Part shown: positions 36,082-44,124 of the stretch, one piece after another
Position numbering within the stretch: position 1 is the stretch's first letter
How the letters are laid out: every line of letters begins with the position of its first letter
DNA from: Mediterraneibacter agrestimuris
GTDB lineage: Bacteria; Bacillota; Clostridia; Lachnospirales; Lachnospiraceae
Reading direction: 5' to 3'
Assembly (NCBI RefSeq): GCF_943193195.1
Contig: NZ_CALPDG010000007.1
Location: 1 to 64,000 of the forward strand
Length of the DNA stretch: 64,000 nt
Made by a program: the position numbers and the translations under genes
Notes under the pieces: generated by a model
Told to the model about the DNA's origin: nothing
Database searches by the model: none
What the model saw: only the letters and a program-made list of their open reading frames with translations

Positions 36082-37446
36082 ATGAAAATGAAAAAGGCAC
36101 TTGGCCTGCTTCTTGCAGGAACGATGGTACTTAGTCTTGTGGCTTGCGGCGGAAGCGGCGATGGTGGAAGCAGTGACGGCGGAGACAGCAAGGAAGAAGC
36201 AAAAAGTGACGGCGGCAGTACGCTGAAAGTTGCAGCAGTAGAAACTGCTTATGGTGCTTCTATGTGGGAGAAGGTTTGTGAGGCATTTGAAGCATCACAC
36301 GATGGTGTAACAGTGGAACTGACAATTGATAAGAAACTGGAAGACGTAATTGATCCTGATATGAAGGCGGGGAATTTCCCAGACGTTATCTTGCGTGCAG
36401 TGGGTGGAGAAAAAGCACTGACAGAGACTTTTGTCAAAGATAATAACCTGACAGAATTGACAGATGTTTTAGATATGACAGTACCTGGTGAAGATGTAAA
36501 AGTTGGAGATAAGATTCTTCCTGGATTTACAGAGAATACAATCGTGAATCCTTACGGAGACGGTAAGACATATCTGATGCCAATGTTCTATGGTCCGTGC
36601 GGTCTGTTCTACAATGCAGCATTGCTGAAAGAAAAAGGCTGGGAAGTTCCAGAGACATGGGACGAGATGTGGGAACTGGGCGACAAGGCAAAGGCAGAGG
36701 GTATCGCACTGTTCACATATCCGACCACAGGTTACTTTGATGCATTTTTCTATGCACTGCTTCATGAAGCACTTGGCGAAGAGAATTTTGCAAAGGCTCT
36801 CAAATATGAAGAAGGTATCTGGAATACACCAGAAGCTCAGCAGGTATTTGACGTTATCGCAAAACTTGCTTCTTATACAGAGAAGACAACACCAGCAAAT
36901 GCTAACGATAATGATTTCCAGAAGAATCAGCAGTTAGTTCTGGATAACAAAGCAATCTTTATGCCGAATGGCAACTGGGTAATCGGAGAGATGGCAGAGG
37001 CTCCGCGCGCAGAGGGATTTGAGTGGGGATTCACAGCACTTCCGGCAGTTGAGGAAGGCGGAGAGAGAGCATCTTACTCTTTCTTTGAGCAGGTATGGAT
37101 GCCGAAAGAAGCAGTTAATGTGGATCTTGGTAAAGAATTTATCGCTTATCTGTATTCTGATGAGGCAGCAGAAATCTTCGCAACAGAAGGCGGAGCAGTG
37201 CAGCCGATAGCAGGTATGACAGACAAGCTGTCTGGTGATGCTGTAACATATTATCAGATTTATGATACAGGTGCAGTTGCAGTTTTGGATGCTTTCGCAA
37301 CAACAGAACCAGTTGAGGGTCTGACAACAAGAGGCGCATTCTTTGATCCGGTCAACTCTCTGGTAACAGGAGACAAGACACAGGAACAGTGGGTTAAAGA
37401 ATTTGCAGAAGCAAGCGACGCATTCCGTGGAGCATTAAAAGAATAA
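36082..37446 (+). CDS. extracellular sugar-binding lipoprotein of an ABC transporter
   Basis: A 454-residue solute-binding protein (carbohydrate uptake family 1). The signal peptide MKMKKALGLLLAGTMVLSLV leads into the lipobox cysteine (LVAC, Cys22), followed by a glycine/serine-rich linker. Motifs include LPGFTENTIVNPYGDGKTY-type and MFYGPCGLFYNAALLKEKGW plus PETWDEMWELGDKAK, typical of sugar-binding proteins. The start is behind AAGGAGGAAAAGAT. Two permeases follow after a hairpin; no ATPase gene is present, so a shared MsmK-type ATPase is expected. The sugar is unknown. Confidence 0.9.
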   Translation: MKMKKALGLLLAGTMVLSLVACGGSGDGGSSDGGDSKEEAKSDGGSTLKVAAVETAYGASMWEKVCEAFEASHDGVTVELTIDKKLEDVIDPDMKAGNFPDVILRAVGGEKALTETFVKDNNLTELTDVLDMTVPGEDVKVGDKILPGFTENTIVNPYGDGKTYLMPMFYGPCGLFYNAALLKEKGWEVPETWDEMWELGDKAKAEGIALFTYPTTGYFDAFFYALLHEALGEENFAKALKYEEGIWNTPEAQQVFDVIAKLASYTEKTTPANANDNDFQKNQQLVLDNKAIFMPNGNWVIGEMAEAPRAEGFEWGFTALPAVEEGGERASYSFFEQVWMPKEAVNVDLGKEFIAYLYSDEAAEIFATEGGAVQPIAGMTDKLSGDAVTYYQIYDTGAVAVLDAFATTEPVEGLTTRGAFFDPVNSLVTGDKTQEQWVKEFAEASDAFRGALKE

Positions 37447-37548
37447 GTATACCCATTCGGGCATCCCGCAGCTTAATGCTCTGCATGGGCGTGCTGCGTA
37501 CGATAAGGTATAAATAAACGATCCGTCTGTGGATAATCAGATGGCGAA

Positions 37549-37577
37549 ACGGCCGGCGGTTTTCTTTCGCCGGCTGT
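37549..37577 (+). terminator. intercistronic stem-loop between binding protein and permeases
   Basis: GCCGGCG (37552-37558) and CGCCGGC (37568-37574) form a strong stem with a pyrimidine-rich loop, lying between the binding-protein and permease genes. There is no U tract. Such hairpins usually stabilise the binding-protein mRNA or partly stop transcription. Confidence 0.55.
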
Positions 37578-37617
37578 TCGTATATATACTTCTTATTCAA
37601 GGAATGGAGATGAAAAA

Positions 37618-38517
37618 ATGGGAAGTAATAAAGGAAGAGGGAGATTTATATTCTGTTGTCTGGCTCCCGCGGCAATTTTGTTTGTAATCTTTATGATTTA
37701 TCCGACAATTGAAGTCTTTCGGATGTCCATGTATAAATGGGGTGGATATACAGCAAATAAAACATTTGTAGGATTACAGAACTTCCAGACATTGTTTAAA
37801 AGTGACAAGTTCTATCAGTCATTCCAGAATACAATATTGTTGATTATTATTGTAACGATATTTACATTTGCATTTGCACTGGTATTTGCGGCAATTCTGA
37901 CAAGAGAAAAAATTAAGGGACAGAATTTTTTCCGTATCATATTCTATATCCCGAATATCTTATCGGTAGTTGTGATCAGTGCGATTTTCTCAGCGATTTA
38001 TGACCCCAACCAAGGACTTATGAATTCATTCTTGAATTTATTCCGTGGTCCGGCAGGGGCAGAAGACCCAATTCTTTGGCTGGGAAGTCAGAAACTTGTT
38101 ATTTACAGTATTGTAATCGCTATGATCTGGCAGGCGATCGGTTACTATATGGTTATGTACATGGCAAGTATGGCAAATGTGCCGGAAAGCCTGTATGAAT
38201 CTGCCGGATTGGAAGGTGCGGGAAGGGTGAAACAGTTCTTTTCCATTACGCTTCCTTTGATTTGGACAAATATCAGGACGACATTAACGTTCTTTATTAT
38301 CAGTACAATCAACATGAGTTTCCTCTTTGTAAAAGCTATGACAAATGGAGGACCAGACGGTGCATCCCATGTATTCCTGAGTTATATGTATCAGGAGGCA
38401 TATACCAACTCATCATACGGATATGGTATGGCAATCGGTGCTGTTGTATTTATCTTTTCGTTTGCACTTGCTGGTGTTCTGAATGCAGTTACAAAGCGTG
38501 AAGAGATTGAATTCTAA
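37618..38517 (+). CDS. sugar ABC transporter permease (MalF/UgpA type)
   Basis: A 299-residue integral membrane protein with about six helices. It contains the permease EAA region ESAGLEGAGRVKQFFSITLPLIW, which contacts the ATPase. N-terminal PAAILFVIFMIYPTIEVFRMSMYKW is typical of the first subunit. It is 12 bases upstream of the second permease. Confidence 0.93.
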   Translation: MGSNKGRGRFIFCCLAPAAILFVIFMIYPTIEVFRMSMYKWGGYTANKTFVGLQNFQTLFKSDKFYQSFQNTILLIIIVTIFTFAFALVFAAILTREKIKGQNFFRIIFYIPNILSVVVISAIFSAIYDPNQGLMNSFLNLFRGPAGAEDPILWLGSQKLVIYSIVIAMIWQAIGYYMVMYMASMANVPESLYESAGLEGAGRVKQFFSITLPLIWTNIRTTLTFFIISTINMSFLFVKAMTNGGPDGASHVFLSYMYQEAYTNSSYGYGMAIGAVVFIFSFALAGVLNAVTKREEIEF

Positions 38518-38529
38518 GGAGGAAGAAAG

Positions 38530-39423
38530 ATGCGGAGAAAGAATAAGGGAGCAATTCGTGAGACTTCCAAATTTGCAAAAATTTTGATTTACATTCCGTT
38601 GGTCCTCCTGTCAGTTATAATTATTGTACCGGTGTTCTGGGTGTTTATGGCATCCATCAAGGAGAATTCGGAATTTTATAGAAATCCGTGGGCACTGCCT
38701 GAGGGAATATATTTACAGAACTTTGCCGATGCATGGGAAAGTGCGAATATGGCATCATACATGTTAAATTCCGTAGTTGTAACGGTAATCGCTATTTTCC
38801 TGCTGATTATCATTGCTCTTCCGGCATCCTACGTATTGGCAAGATTTAAATTTAAATCCAGTAAATTCTGGAATGTTTTATTTATGGCAGGCTTGTTTAT
38901 CAATGTAAATTACATAGTTGTTCCGATTTTCCTGATGTTGACGGATGCAGACCGTTTTTTGAATAAGACAGTCGGACACACCGTTTTTTTAAATAATTTG
39001 TTTGTCCTGGCTGTAGTATATGCGGCAACAGCCTTGCCATTTACAATCTATCTGCTGTCTGGTTATTTTAAGACACTGGCAAAGGATTATGAAGAAGCAG
39101 CTTATGTGGATGGAGCGGGATATTTCCGTACTATGGTGCAGATCATTATTCCAATGGCAAAACCGAGTATCGTTACCGTTATTCTGTTCAACTTCCTGGC
39201 ATTCTGGAATGAGTACATCATTTCTATGACATTACTGACGAAGCCGGAGCTAAAGACACTTCCGGTAGGCTTGATGAACCTGATGGCAGCACAACGTTCT
39301 GCGGTACAATACGGAAGAATGTATGCCGGACTTGTTATCGTAATGCTGCCGACGCTGATTCTGTATATGTGTGTACAGAAGAAGCTGACACAGGGAATGA
39401 CTGTCGGCGGATTAAAAGGATAA
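38530..39423 (+). CDS. sugar ABC transporter permease (MalG/UgpE type)
   Basis: A 297-residue permease with about six helices, starting behind AAGGAGGAAGAAAG. The EAA region is EEAAYVDGAGYFRTMVQIII, and FLAFWNEYIISMTLL and KKLTQGMTVGGLKG mark the C-terminal end typical of the second subunit. It pairs with the upstream permease. A 59-residue membrane protein follows 12 bases later. Confidence 0.93.
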   Translation: MRRKNKGAIRETSKFAKILIYIPLVLLSVIIIVPVFWVFMASIKENSEFYRNPWALPEGIYLQNFADAWESANMASYMLNSVVVTVIAIFLLIIIALPASYVLARFKFKSSKFWNVLFMAGLFINVNYIVVPIFLMLTDADRFLNKTVGHTVFLNNLFVLAVVYAATALPFTIYLLSGYFKTLAKDYEEAAYVDGAGYFRTMVQIIIPMAKPSIVTVILFNFLAFWNEYIISMTLLTKPELKTLPVGLMNLMAAQRSAVQYGRMYAGLVIVMLPTLILYMCVQKKLTQGMTVGGLKG

Positions 39424-39435
39424 GGAGGGGATACT

Positions 39436-39615
39436 GTGAGCGAACAGGGAAAGAGGATATTAATTGGTATTATTGTAATAGCTGTATTCATCGTATGTAT
39501 CGCCTTGGTGGTCATTGGTCAGAGAAGTGTCGGACCGAAAGGACTGCTTATGATGCTTGCCGGACTTACAGGATTGATAGTTTTGTTGTGGCTGTATAAC
39601 AGACAATATAAATAG
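39436..39615 (+). CDS. 59-residue membrane protein in the ABC operon (DUF6903-like)
   Basis: GTG 39436, correctly spaced behind AAGGAGGGG, opens 59 codons with two hydrophobic helices (ILIGIIVIAVFIVCIALVVI and LLMMLAGLTGLIVLLWLY) separated by GQRSVGPKG. Small proteins of this layout follow sugar ABC permeases in other Lachnospiraceae; I recall the name DUF6903 but cannot verify it. It lies 12 bases after the second permease and before a terminator, so it is part of the operon and may modulate the transporter. Confidence 0.7.
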   Translation: MSEQGKRILIGIIVIAVFIVCIALVVIGQRSVGPKGLLMMLAGLTGLIVLLWLYNRQYK

Positions 39616-39642
39616 TGCGTGTGAAATATATCTGAAAGTAAA

Positions 39643-39675
39643 AAAGGGGCTGGTGATTTAACATCAGCTCCTTTC
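39643..39675. terminator. bidirectional terminator between ABC operon and araC-type gene
   Basis: AAAGGGGCTGGTG and CATCAGCTCCTTT form a stem with A and T runs on its two sides, suiting both convergent transcripts. It overlaps the last codons of the AraC gene. Confidence 0.75.
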
Positions 39676-40500
39676 CATTGCTTTCCGCCATTCGTTTGGC
39701 GTCATATTTGTTTCCCTTTTGAATACCTGTGAAAAATAAGACTGAGAGGAGAATCCAACGGCAGAAGCTATTTTTGCAACAGAGTGATTCGTTGTTTCAA
39801 GCAGGTGCTTGGCTTCACTGATTCGTTTGTTGATCAGGTAATTGATCGGTGAAGTTCCATTATATTCCTTAAAAGAATGTACCAAATAATATTTGTTAAG
39901 AAAAGTCAGTTCACTCAGCTTTTGGAGCGTAATATTTTCTGTGAAATGCTCATCAATATATTGTTCCACAAAACGGCACTCTTTTGTGACTTTTTTGGAA
40001 GGCGCAATTGCAATCTTATTGTGAGTGCGCCGTATCAGATTCAGGACAAGAGATTCCAACAGGTTATGGCAGATCGTTTCAAATCCTTCTTCTTTTTCAT
40101 CTACCTCTTTTACAAGCATTTTCAGATAAAATAGAAAATCATCTTTGCAGTTGTGGAAATTGTGCATACTATAATTGTAAGCAGTATCCATGATCTCATC
40201 TTTAAATACCAGACCGCTGATACCGAGTACAATATATTCCAATGGATCTTCATTACCGCCCATTTCAGTATGAGAGACGTTGGGATTTACGATGACCAGG
40301 TCATTTTCAGCAACAGGGAACTTCTCATTTTCTACGAGAAAATAACCATTGCCGTGAAGCACATAGAATAATTCTGTAAAATGATGGATGTGCTCTGTAC
40401 TATGCCAGTCAAGGTCATAACGCGCCTGGGTGATATAAAGGAGCTGAACATCTAATTTCTTTAATTCAGTTTCTTCAAAACTATAGCAGCGATTACTCAT
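39664..40500 (-). CDS. AraC-family transcriptional regulator
   Basis: A 278-residue regulator with an N-terminal cupin-like sensor (HHFTELFYVLHGNGYFLVEN, VNPNVSH) and a C-terminal double helix-turn-helix (about 180-275: ITLQKLSELTFLNKYYLVHSF, SVAKIASAVGFSSQSYFSQVF, TPNEWRKAM). The start follows AAAGGAGCCTGATC. It converges on the sugar ABC operon, whose expression it may control. An 82-residue gene lies 12 bases upstream on the same strand. Confidence 0.9.
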   Translation of the reverse strand: MSNRCYSFEETELKKLDVQLLYITQARYDLDWHSTEHIHHFTELFYVLHGNGYFLVENEKFPVAENDLVIVNPNVSHTEMGGNEDPLEYIVLGISGLVFKDEIMDTAYNYSMHNFHNCKDDFLFYLKMLVKEVDEKEEGFETICHNLLESLVLNLIRRTHNKIAIAPSKKVTKECRFVEQYIDEHFTENITLQKLSELTFLNKYYLVHSFKEYNGTSPINYLINKRISEAKHLLETTNHSVAKIASAVGFSSQSYFSQVFKRETNMTPNEWRKAMERS

Positions 40501-40512
40501 GATCAGGCTCCT

Positions 40513-40761
40513 TTATATATTCTTTGTTAATGATGTGAGCATCTCCACTAATTCCATGTCTTCATTATTTAATTTCAGATTGGATTCGTAACGTGTTCCA
40601 TCCGGTGTAGTAACGGTGATTTCGATTAAAGTGCCGTTCTTTAATGCATTTTTGCTTACAGCATCTAAGAATATCGGAAACTTCGGGTGGTTTCTGCGAA
40701 AACGGTCAACTGCTTCCTTTGCTTTCTGTATTGCGGCAAGCTGGGTAAAATTCAGATTCAT
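40513..40761 (-). CDS. 82-residue protein of unknown function
   Basis: From ATG 40761 (AAAGGAG seven bases upstream) the frame gives MNLNFTQLAAIQKAKEAVDR, then FRRNHPKFPIFLDAVSKNAL, a beta-rich part (LIEITVTTPDGTRYESNLKL) and an acidic helical end (NEDMELVEMLTSLTKNI). There is no signal or membrane segment. It looks like a compact helix-sheet cytoplasmic protein, and no family is recognised. It probably shares a transcript with the AraC regulator 12 bases downstream. Confidence 0.7.
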   Translation of the reverse strand: MNLNFTQLAAIQKAKEAVDRFRRNHPKFPIFLDAVSKNALKNGTLIEITVTTPDGTRYESNLKLNNEDMELVEMLTSLTKNI

Positions 40762-40884
40762 AAGCATACTCCTTTGTTATAATTCGTATACAGTATAGCA
40801 CATTTTTATTGATTAAAGTAAAATATTTGTCATAAGAAATGATTACTTGACAGTAACCAGATGGAGTAAACGATAAATAATAAA

Positions 40885-40913
40885 TTGATAAATGAGGAAA
40901 GAACGTGTACAAT
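40885..40913 (+). promoter_or_regulatory. promoter of guaA
   Basis: TTGATA (40885-40890), a 17-base spacer and TACAAT (40908-40913) lie 35 bases before the guaA start. No purine riboswitch fold was recognised. Confidence 0.6.
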
Positions 40914-40947
40914 AGGTATATAAAAATCGTAAAGGAGCGAAATTATT

Positions 40948-42240
40948 ATGAAGCAGGATATGATTGTAATTCTTGATATGGGAAGTACAGAAAATACCGT
41001 ACTGGCAAGAAATATCAGGGATCTTGGTGTGTACAGTGAAATCCATCCGCATGATATTACCGCAGACGGACTGAAGAAGTTGGATAATGTAAAGGGGATT
41101 ATTTTGAATGGTGGAGAGAACCGTATAGTAGACGGTGCGGCAGTAGAAGTGCTCGATGAGATTTATAACTGCGGATATCCAGTAATCGCTATTGACCATC
41201 CGACTGCAAAATGTGCGGTGAAGCTGGAGGAACTTCCAAGCCGGGATGTCTTGAGTGAGTTTATCTTTGAGCAGTGTAAGGCAGAGCCAAACTGGAACAT
41301 GAAGAACTTTGTTGCAGATCAGGTAGAACTGATTCGCCAGCAGGTTGGCGACAGAAAGGTACTATTAGCCTTGTCAGGCGGTGTAGACTCTTCTGTAGTG
41401 GCAGCGCTTTTGTTAGAAGCAATTGGTCAGCAGCTTGTTTGTGTACATGTGAATCATGGTCTGATGCGTAAAAATGAATCTGAGAATGTAGTAGAAGTGT
41501 TCAAAAATCAGCTCCATGCAAATTTGATTTATGTAGATGCAACAGAGCGTTTCCTTGGTAAGCTGGAAGGTGTGGCAGAGCCGGAAGAGAAACGTAAGAT
41601 TATCGGCGGCGAGTTCATTCGTGTCTTCGAGGAAGAAGCAAGAAAACTGGACGGGATTGATTTCCTTGGACAGGGAACTATTTATCCCGATATCATTGAA
41701 AGCGGAACAAAGACAGCGAAGATGGTAAAATCTCATCACAATGTGGGGGGACTGCCGGAAGATTTACAGTTTGAGCTGGTAGAGCCTCTGGCACAGCTGT
41801 TTAAAGATGAAGTTCGTGCCTGCGGTGTGGAACTTGGATTGCCGGCAGAGATGGTTTACCGTCAGCCGTTCCCGGGACCGGGGCTTGGAGTAAGATGTCT
41901 TGGCGCAATTACGAGAGACAGGCTGGAGGCTGTTCGTGAATCAGATGCGATTTTGAGAGAAGAGTTTGCAAAAGCTGGACTGGATAAGAAAGTATGGCAG
42001 TACTTTACTGTTGTGCCTGATTTCAAATCTGTCGGTATGAAGAACCATGCAAGATGCTTTGAATATATGGTAATTATCCGTGCAATCAATACGATTGATG
42101 CTATGACTGCAAGTATTGAGCGTGTAGATTGGGAGATTCTGGATAAGATTACTCAGAGGATACTGGATGAAGTAGATAATGTCAACAGAGTATGTTACGA
42201 TATGAGCCCCAAGCCACCAGCGACCATAGAGTTCGAATAA
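40948..42240 (+). CDS. guaA: GMP synthase lacking the glutaminase active site
   Basis: A 430-residue protein; standard GuaA has about 510-525 residues. The ATP-pyrophosphatase domain is intact: LLALSGGVDSSVVAALL (P-loop residues 143-148), VHVNHGLMRKNE, GQGTIYPDIIESG, KSHHNVGGLPEDLQFELVEPL. The dimerisation domain ends in PKPPATIEFE. The N-terminal amidotransferase part is about 90 residues short. Where GICYGMQ (Cys) should follow the GxPV strand it reads CGYPVIAIDHPTAKC, and the HPE block is also gone, so all three catalytic residues are missing. It probably uses free ammonia or a separate glutaminase; this is inference. Confidence 0.9.
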   Translation: MKQDMIVILDMGSTENTVLARNIRDLGVYSEIHPHDITADGLKKLDNVKGIILNGGENRIVDGAAVEVLDEIYNCGYPVIAIDHPTAKCAVKLEELPSRDVLSEFIFEQCKAEPNWNMKNFVADQVELIRQQVGDRKVLLALSGGVDSSVVAALLLEAIGQQLVCVHVNHGLMRKNESENVVEVFKNQLHANLIYVDATERFLGKLEGVAEPEEKRKIIGGEFIRVFEEEARKLDGIDFLGQGTIYPDIIESGTKTAKMVKSHHNVGGLPEDLQFELVEPLAQLFKDEVRACGVELGLPAEMVYRQPFPGPGLGVRCLGAITRDRLEAVRESDAILREEFAKAGLDKKVWQYFTVVPDFKSVGMKNHARCFEYMVIIRAINTIDAMTASIERVDWEILDKITQRILDEVDNVNRVCYDMSPKPPATIEFE

Positions 42241-42392
42241 ACAAAAATGCTTAGTAAATCCAGTGTTTATGCGGGTTTGCGGATTTTTGAAAGGTCTTTT
42301 GATAACAAATTGATAACAGTCGTTTGAGTGTGATTATTCTTACTGTCAAGTGGTTTGTTGGTGGGAGAATGATTTGCAAGCGGCTGGCTAGT

Positions 42393-42525
42393 GTTCAGAG
42401 CCATACTCGGAAATATTACATATTTCCGAGTTGTGGCGTATCCGCCAAATGGATTTTTGCCAATATATGCTCTTGAATGTAAACATTCATCGCATATATT
42501 GCCCAAACTCTGCTTGGCTCTGAAC
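42393..42525 (+). ncRNA. structured 133-nt region, predicted four-way junction
   Basis: An outer 10-bp stem GTTCAGAGCC (42393-42402) with GGCTCTGAAC (42516-42525) encloses three hairpins. The first is ACTCGGAAATAT/ATATTTCCGAGT (42405-42416 with 42420-42431, perfect). The second is TGGCG/CGCCA (42434-42447). The third is CAATATATGC/GCATATATTG (42461-42470 with 42492-42501), with a further GAATG/CATTC inside. A rho-independent terminator follows 17 bases later. This could be a small RNA or a DNA structure such as a transfer or attachment region of the element. No known RNA family was recognised. Confidence 0.45.
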
Positions 42526-42541
42526 GAATCCATATTATAAT

Positions 42542-42583
42542 GCCCTTAGCTGTGGGTAGGAACTCATGGCTAAGGGCGTTTTT
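42542..42583 (+). terminator. strong rho-independent terminator
   Basis: GCCCTTAGC (42542-42550) and GCTAAGGGC (42569-42577) form a perfect 9-bp stem followed by GTTTTT. It could end guaA read-through or a small RNA from the structured region. Confidence 0.8.
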
Positions 42584-42617
42584 GTCGTTCTTTTTGATTG
42601 GTGAATTGGGGTAATGG

Positions 42618-43070
42618 TTAAAGCGGTTTTTCCATAATGTAATTCGTCAAGGAGATATTTGACCTGACTACCTGCTGTTCCTTAATTATGCTATATCCTC
42701 TGTGAAGAAAGAACGGCTTTGCAGTGATGGAAGCATGTGTGGTTATTTTGCTTACCGAAAAAGCGTGTTCCAGTTTATCGCAGACAGCGGTGGCAATCCC
42801 TTGGCTTTGATAGTCCTTGTGGACATACAGTCTGTCTAGGTAGCCTGTACTGTCAATATCGCCAAAACCCACTATGATGTGGTCATTCACAGCGACAAGC
42901 GTAAAATGCTCGGATAATGATTGATTCCATTCATTTATGTTTACATTGCCAGTTGCCCAGACGTTTAACTGTTCATCTGTGTAGTCTTTGGCATTTATAG
43001 AGTGGACAGTCTGATAAAACAGCTCCGCTAAGTGTTTACAGTCCGAGGGGCGGTATTTTCTGATAATCAC
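42618..43070 (-). CDS. GNAT-family N-acetyltransferase
   Basis: GTG 43070, behind GGAAGG, gives about 150 residues starting MIIRKYRPSDCKHLAELFYQ. Acetyl-CoA-binding features are VGFGDIDSTGYLDRLYVHKDYQSQGIATAV with the Q/RxxGxA loop. Downstream are FFLHRGYSIIKEQQ and the C-terminal strand TNYIMEKPL. The frame extends upstream into the XRE gene, but those residues are atypical. The substrate is unknown. It follows the XRE gene on the same strand with a 28-base gap. Confidence 0.85.
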   Translation of the reverse strand: MIIRKYRPSDCKHLAELFYQTVHSINAKDYTDEQLNVWATGNVNINEWNQSLSEHFTLVAVNDHIIVGFGDIDSTGYLDRLYVHKDYQSQGIATAVCDKLEHAFSVSKITTHASITAKPFFLHRGYSIIKEQQVVRSNISLTNYIMEKPL

Positions 43071-43098
43071 GTTTTTTACACCTTCCAATCTGGCTTGG

Positions 43099-43626
43099 TT
43101 ATTCTGGCAGCTTGTCTTTGAACGCTTCAACTAAGGCATCGCCCAATTCTTTAGAGGGGACTTTCGCCCAATGCTGCGTGGTGTCAAACTTCGGGTAATT
43201 GTACCGCCACTGGTCGTAATATTCCCTGCTGATTTCCTCTGCGGAGAGCTTTGCAGCCTGTTCCTGCCAAGCGCAGAGCATTTTCAGCAGTTCGGCGGCA
43301 TCCTTGCTTTTGTCTTTGTTGACCTTTAAGCAGACTTCTCCGTTTGCTTCAGTAATGGTAATACCATAAATGTCCTCAAGGGCAAATAAGGTGTGCATAA
43401 GCCCGATGTAGCTGTCAATGTTGGGTATGTCAAGAGCCTGCGGCACAACGTCCAGAGCTTGCGCCAGTGTAGCCGTCAAGTCTGCTTTTGGCTTACGAGA
43501 GCCTGTTTCATATTGTGCCAGACGTACGTCTGCGCTCCGTTCGGGAAACCCGACAAGCATACCAAGGTATTTCTGTGTCATGCCCCGCATGATGCGGAAA
43601 AAATGTATTCTTTCGCCAATTGCCAT
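43099..43626 (-). CDS. XRE-family regulator of the mobile element
   Basis: A 175-residue protein with an N-terminal helix-turn-helix (ERIHFFRIMRGMTQKYLGMLVG, VRLAQYETGSRKPKADL) and a C-terminal part (about 80-175) typical of XRE regulators on clostridial mobile elements (LLKMLCAWQEQAAKL, EYYDQWRYNYPKF). The start follows AAGGAGTGAAACATC. It is divergent from the HTH/integrase genes and probably represses them through the repeats at 43761-43846. A deleted second copy of this gene lies at 50941-51075. Confidence 0.88.
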   Translation of the reverse strand: MAIGERIHFFRIMRGMTQKYLGMLVGFPERSADVRLAQYETGSRKPKADLTATLAQALDVVPQALDIPNIDSYIGLMHTLFALEDIYGITITEANGEVCLKVNKDKSKDAAELLKMLCAWQEQAAKLSAEEISREYYDQWRYNYPKFDTTQHWAKVPSKELGDALVEAFKDKLPE

Positions 43627-43760
43627 GATGTTTCACTCCTTGTTCTTATACTTTGTCAGACGAAGTCTGCCCGCCCGAAGGGCATGTGTTGCGGTATGCC
43701 CTGTGGGTATGTTTATAAGGAGTATAGCATATATGCTTAATGAAAGTCAAGAGAAACAAA

Positions 43761-43846
43761 GCAAAAAAGTTTAATATTTTCTTACAAACCTATTGACAGT
43801 AGCAAAAATGTTTAGTATTATGAATTAAGCAAAAACGCTTAGAAAA
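43761..43846 (+). promoter_or_regulatory. integrase-module promoter with iterated GCAAAAAnGYTTA repeats
   Basis: Promoter TTGACA (43793-43798), 17 bases, TATTAT (43816-43821). Three copies of an 18-base direct repeat with consensus GCAAAAAnGYTTARnAnn start at 43761, 43802 and 43829, one of them in the spacer. They are candidate operators for the divergent XRE regulator. A fourth copy lies right after guaA at 42241-42258. Between this region and the XRE gene (43627-43760) I see only its leader. Confidence 0.6.
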
Positions 43847-43923
43847 AGAAACGCCGCAAGGGCATACCTATATGCCAAGAGTAACGGGCGGCAATAAGGA
43901 AAGATAAGGAAAGGAGAGGTTGT

Positions 43924-44124
43924 ATGGACAACAAATTTATCCGTGTAGATGAGGTGGCGCAAGAGTTTTCCGTATCAAAGCCTTATGCCTACAAACTCAT
44001 CAAGAAATTAAATGACGAGCTGAAGGAGCAGGGGGTTATCACAATTGCAGGGAGAGTAAACCGCCAGTATTTCCAAGAAAGGTTTTACGGGGCAGGAGAA
44101 AAACAGGGAAAGGAGATGGATTAA
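43924..44124 (+). CDS. small helix-turn-helix protein (excisionase-like)
   Basis: A 66-residue DNA-binding protein with IRVDEVAQEFSVSKPYAYKL as the helix-turn-helix and a wing with GRVNRQYFQERFYG. The start follows AAAGGAGAGGTTGT, and the stop abuts the integrase ATG. Size and position fit a recombination directionality factor or a regulator of the integrase. Which of the two cannot be told from sequence. Confidence 0.75.
   Translation: MDNKFIRVDEVAQEFSVSKPYAYKLIKKLNDELKEQGVITIAGRVNRQYFQERFYGAGEKQGKEMD

Noticed and set aside
42267-42533. Minus-strand 88-codon frame in the guaA/element gap
   Set aside because: It covers the highly paired structured region and has no ribosome site or family resemblance.
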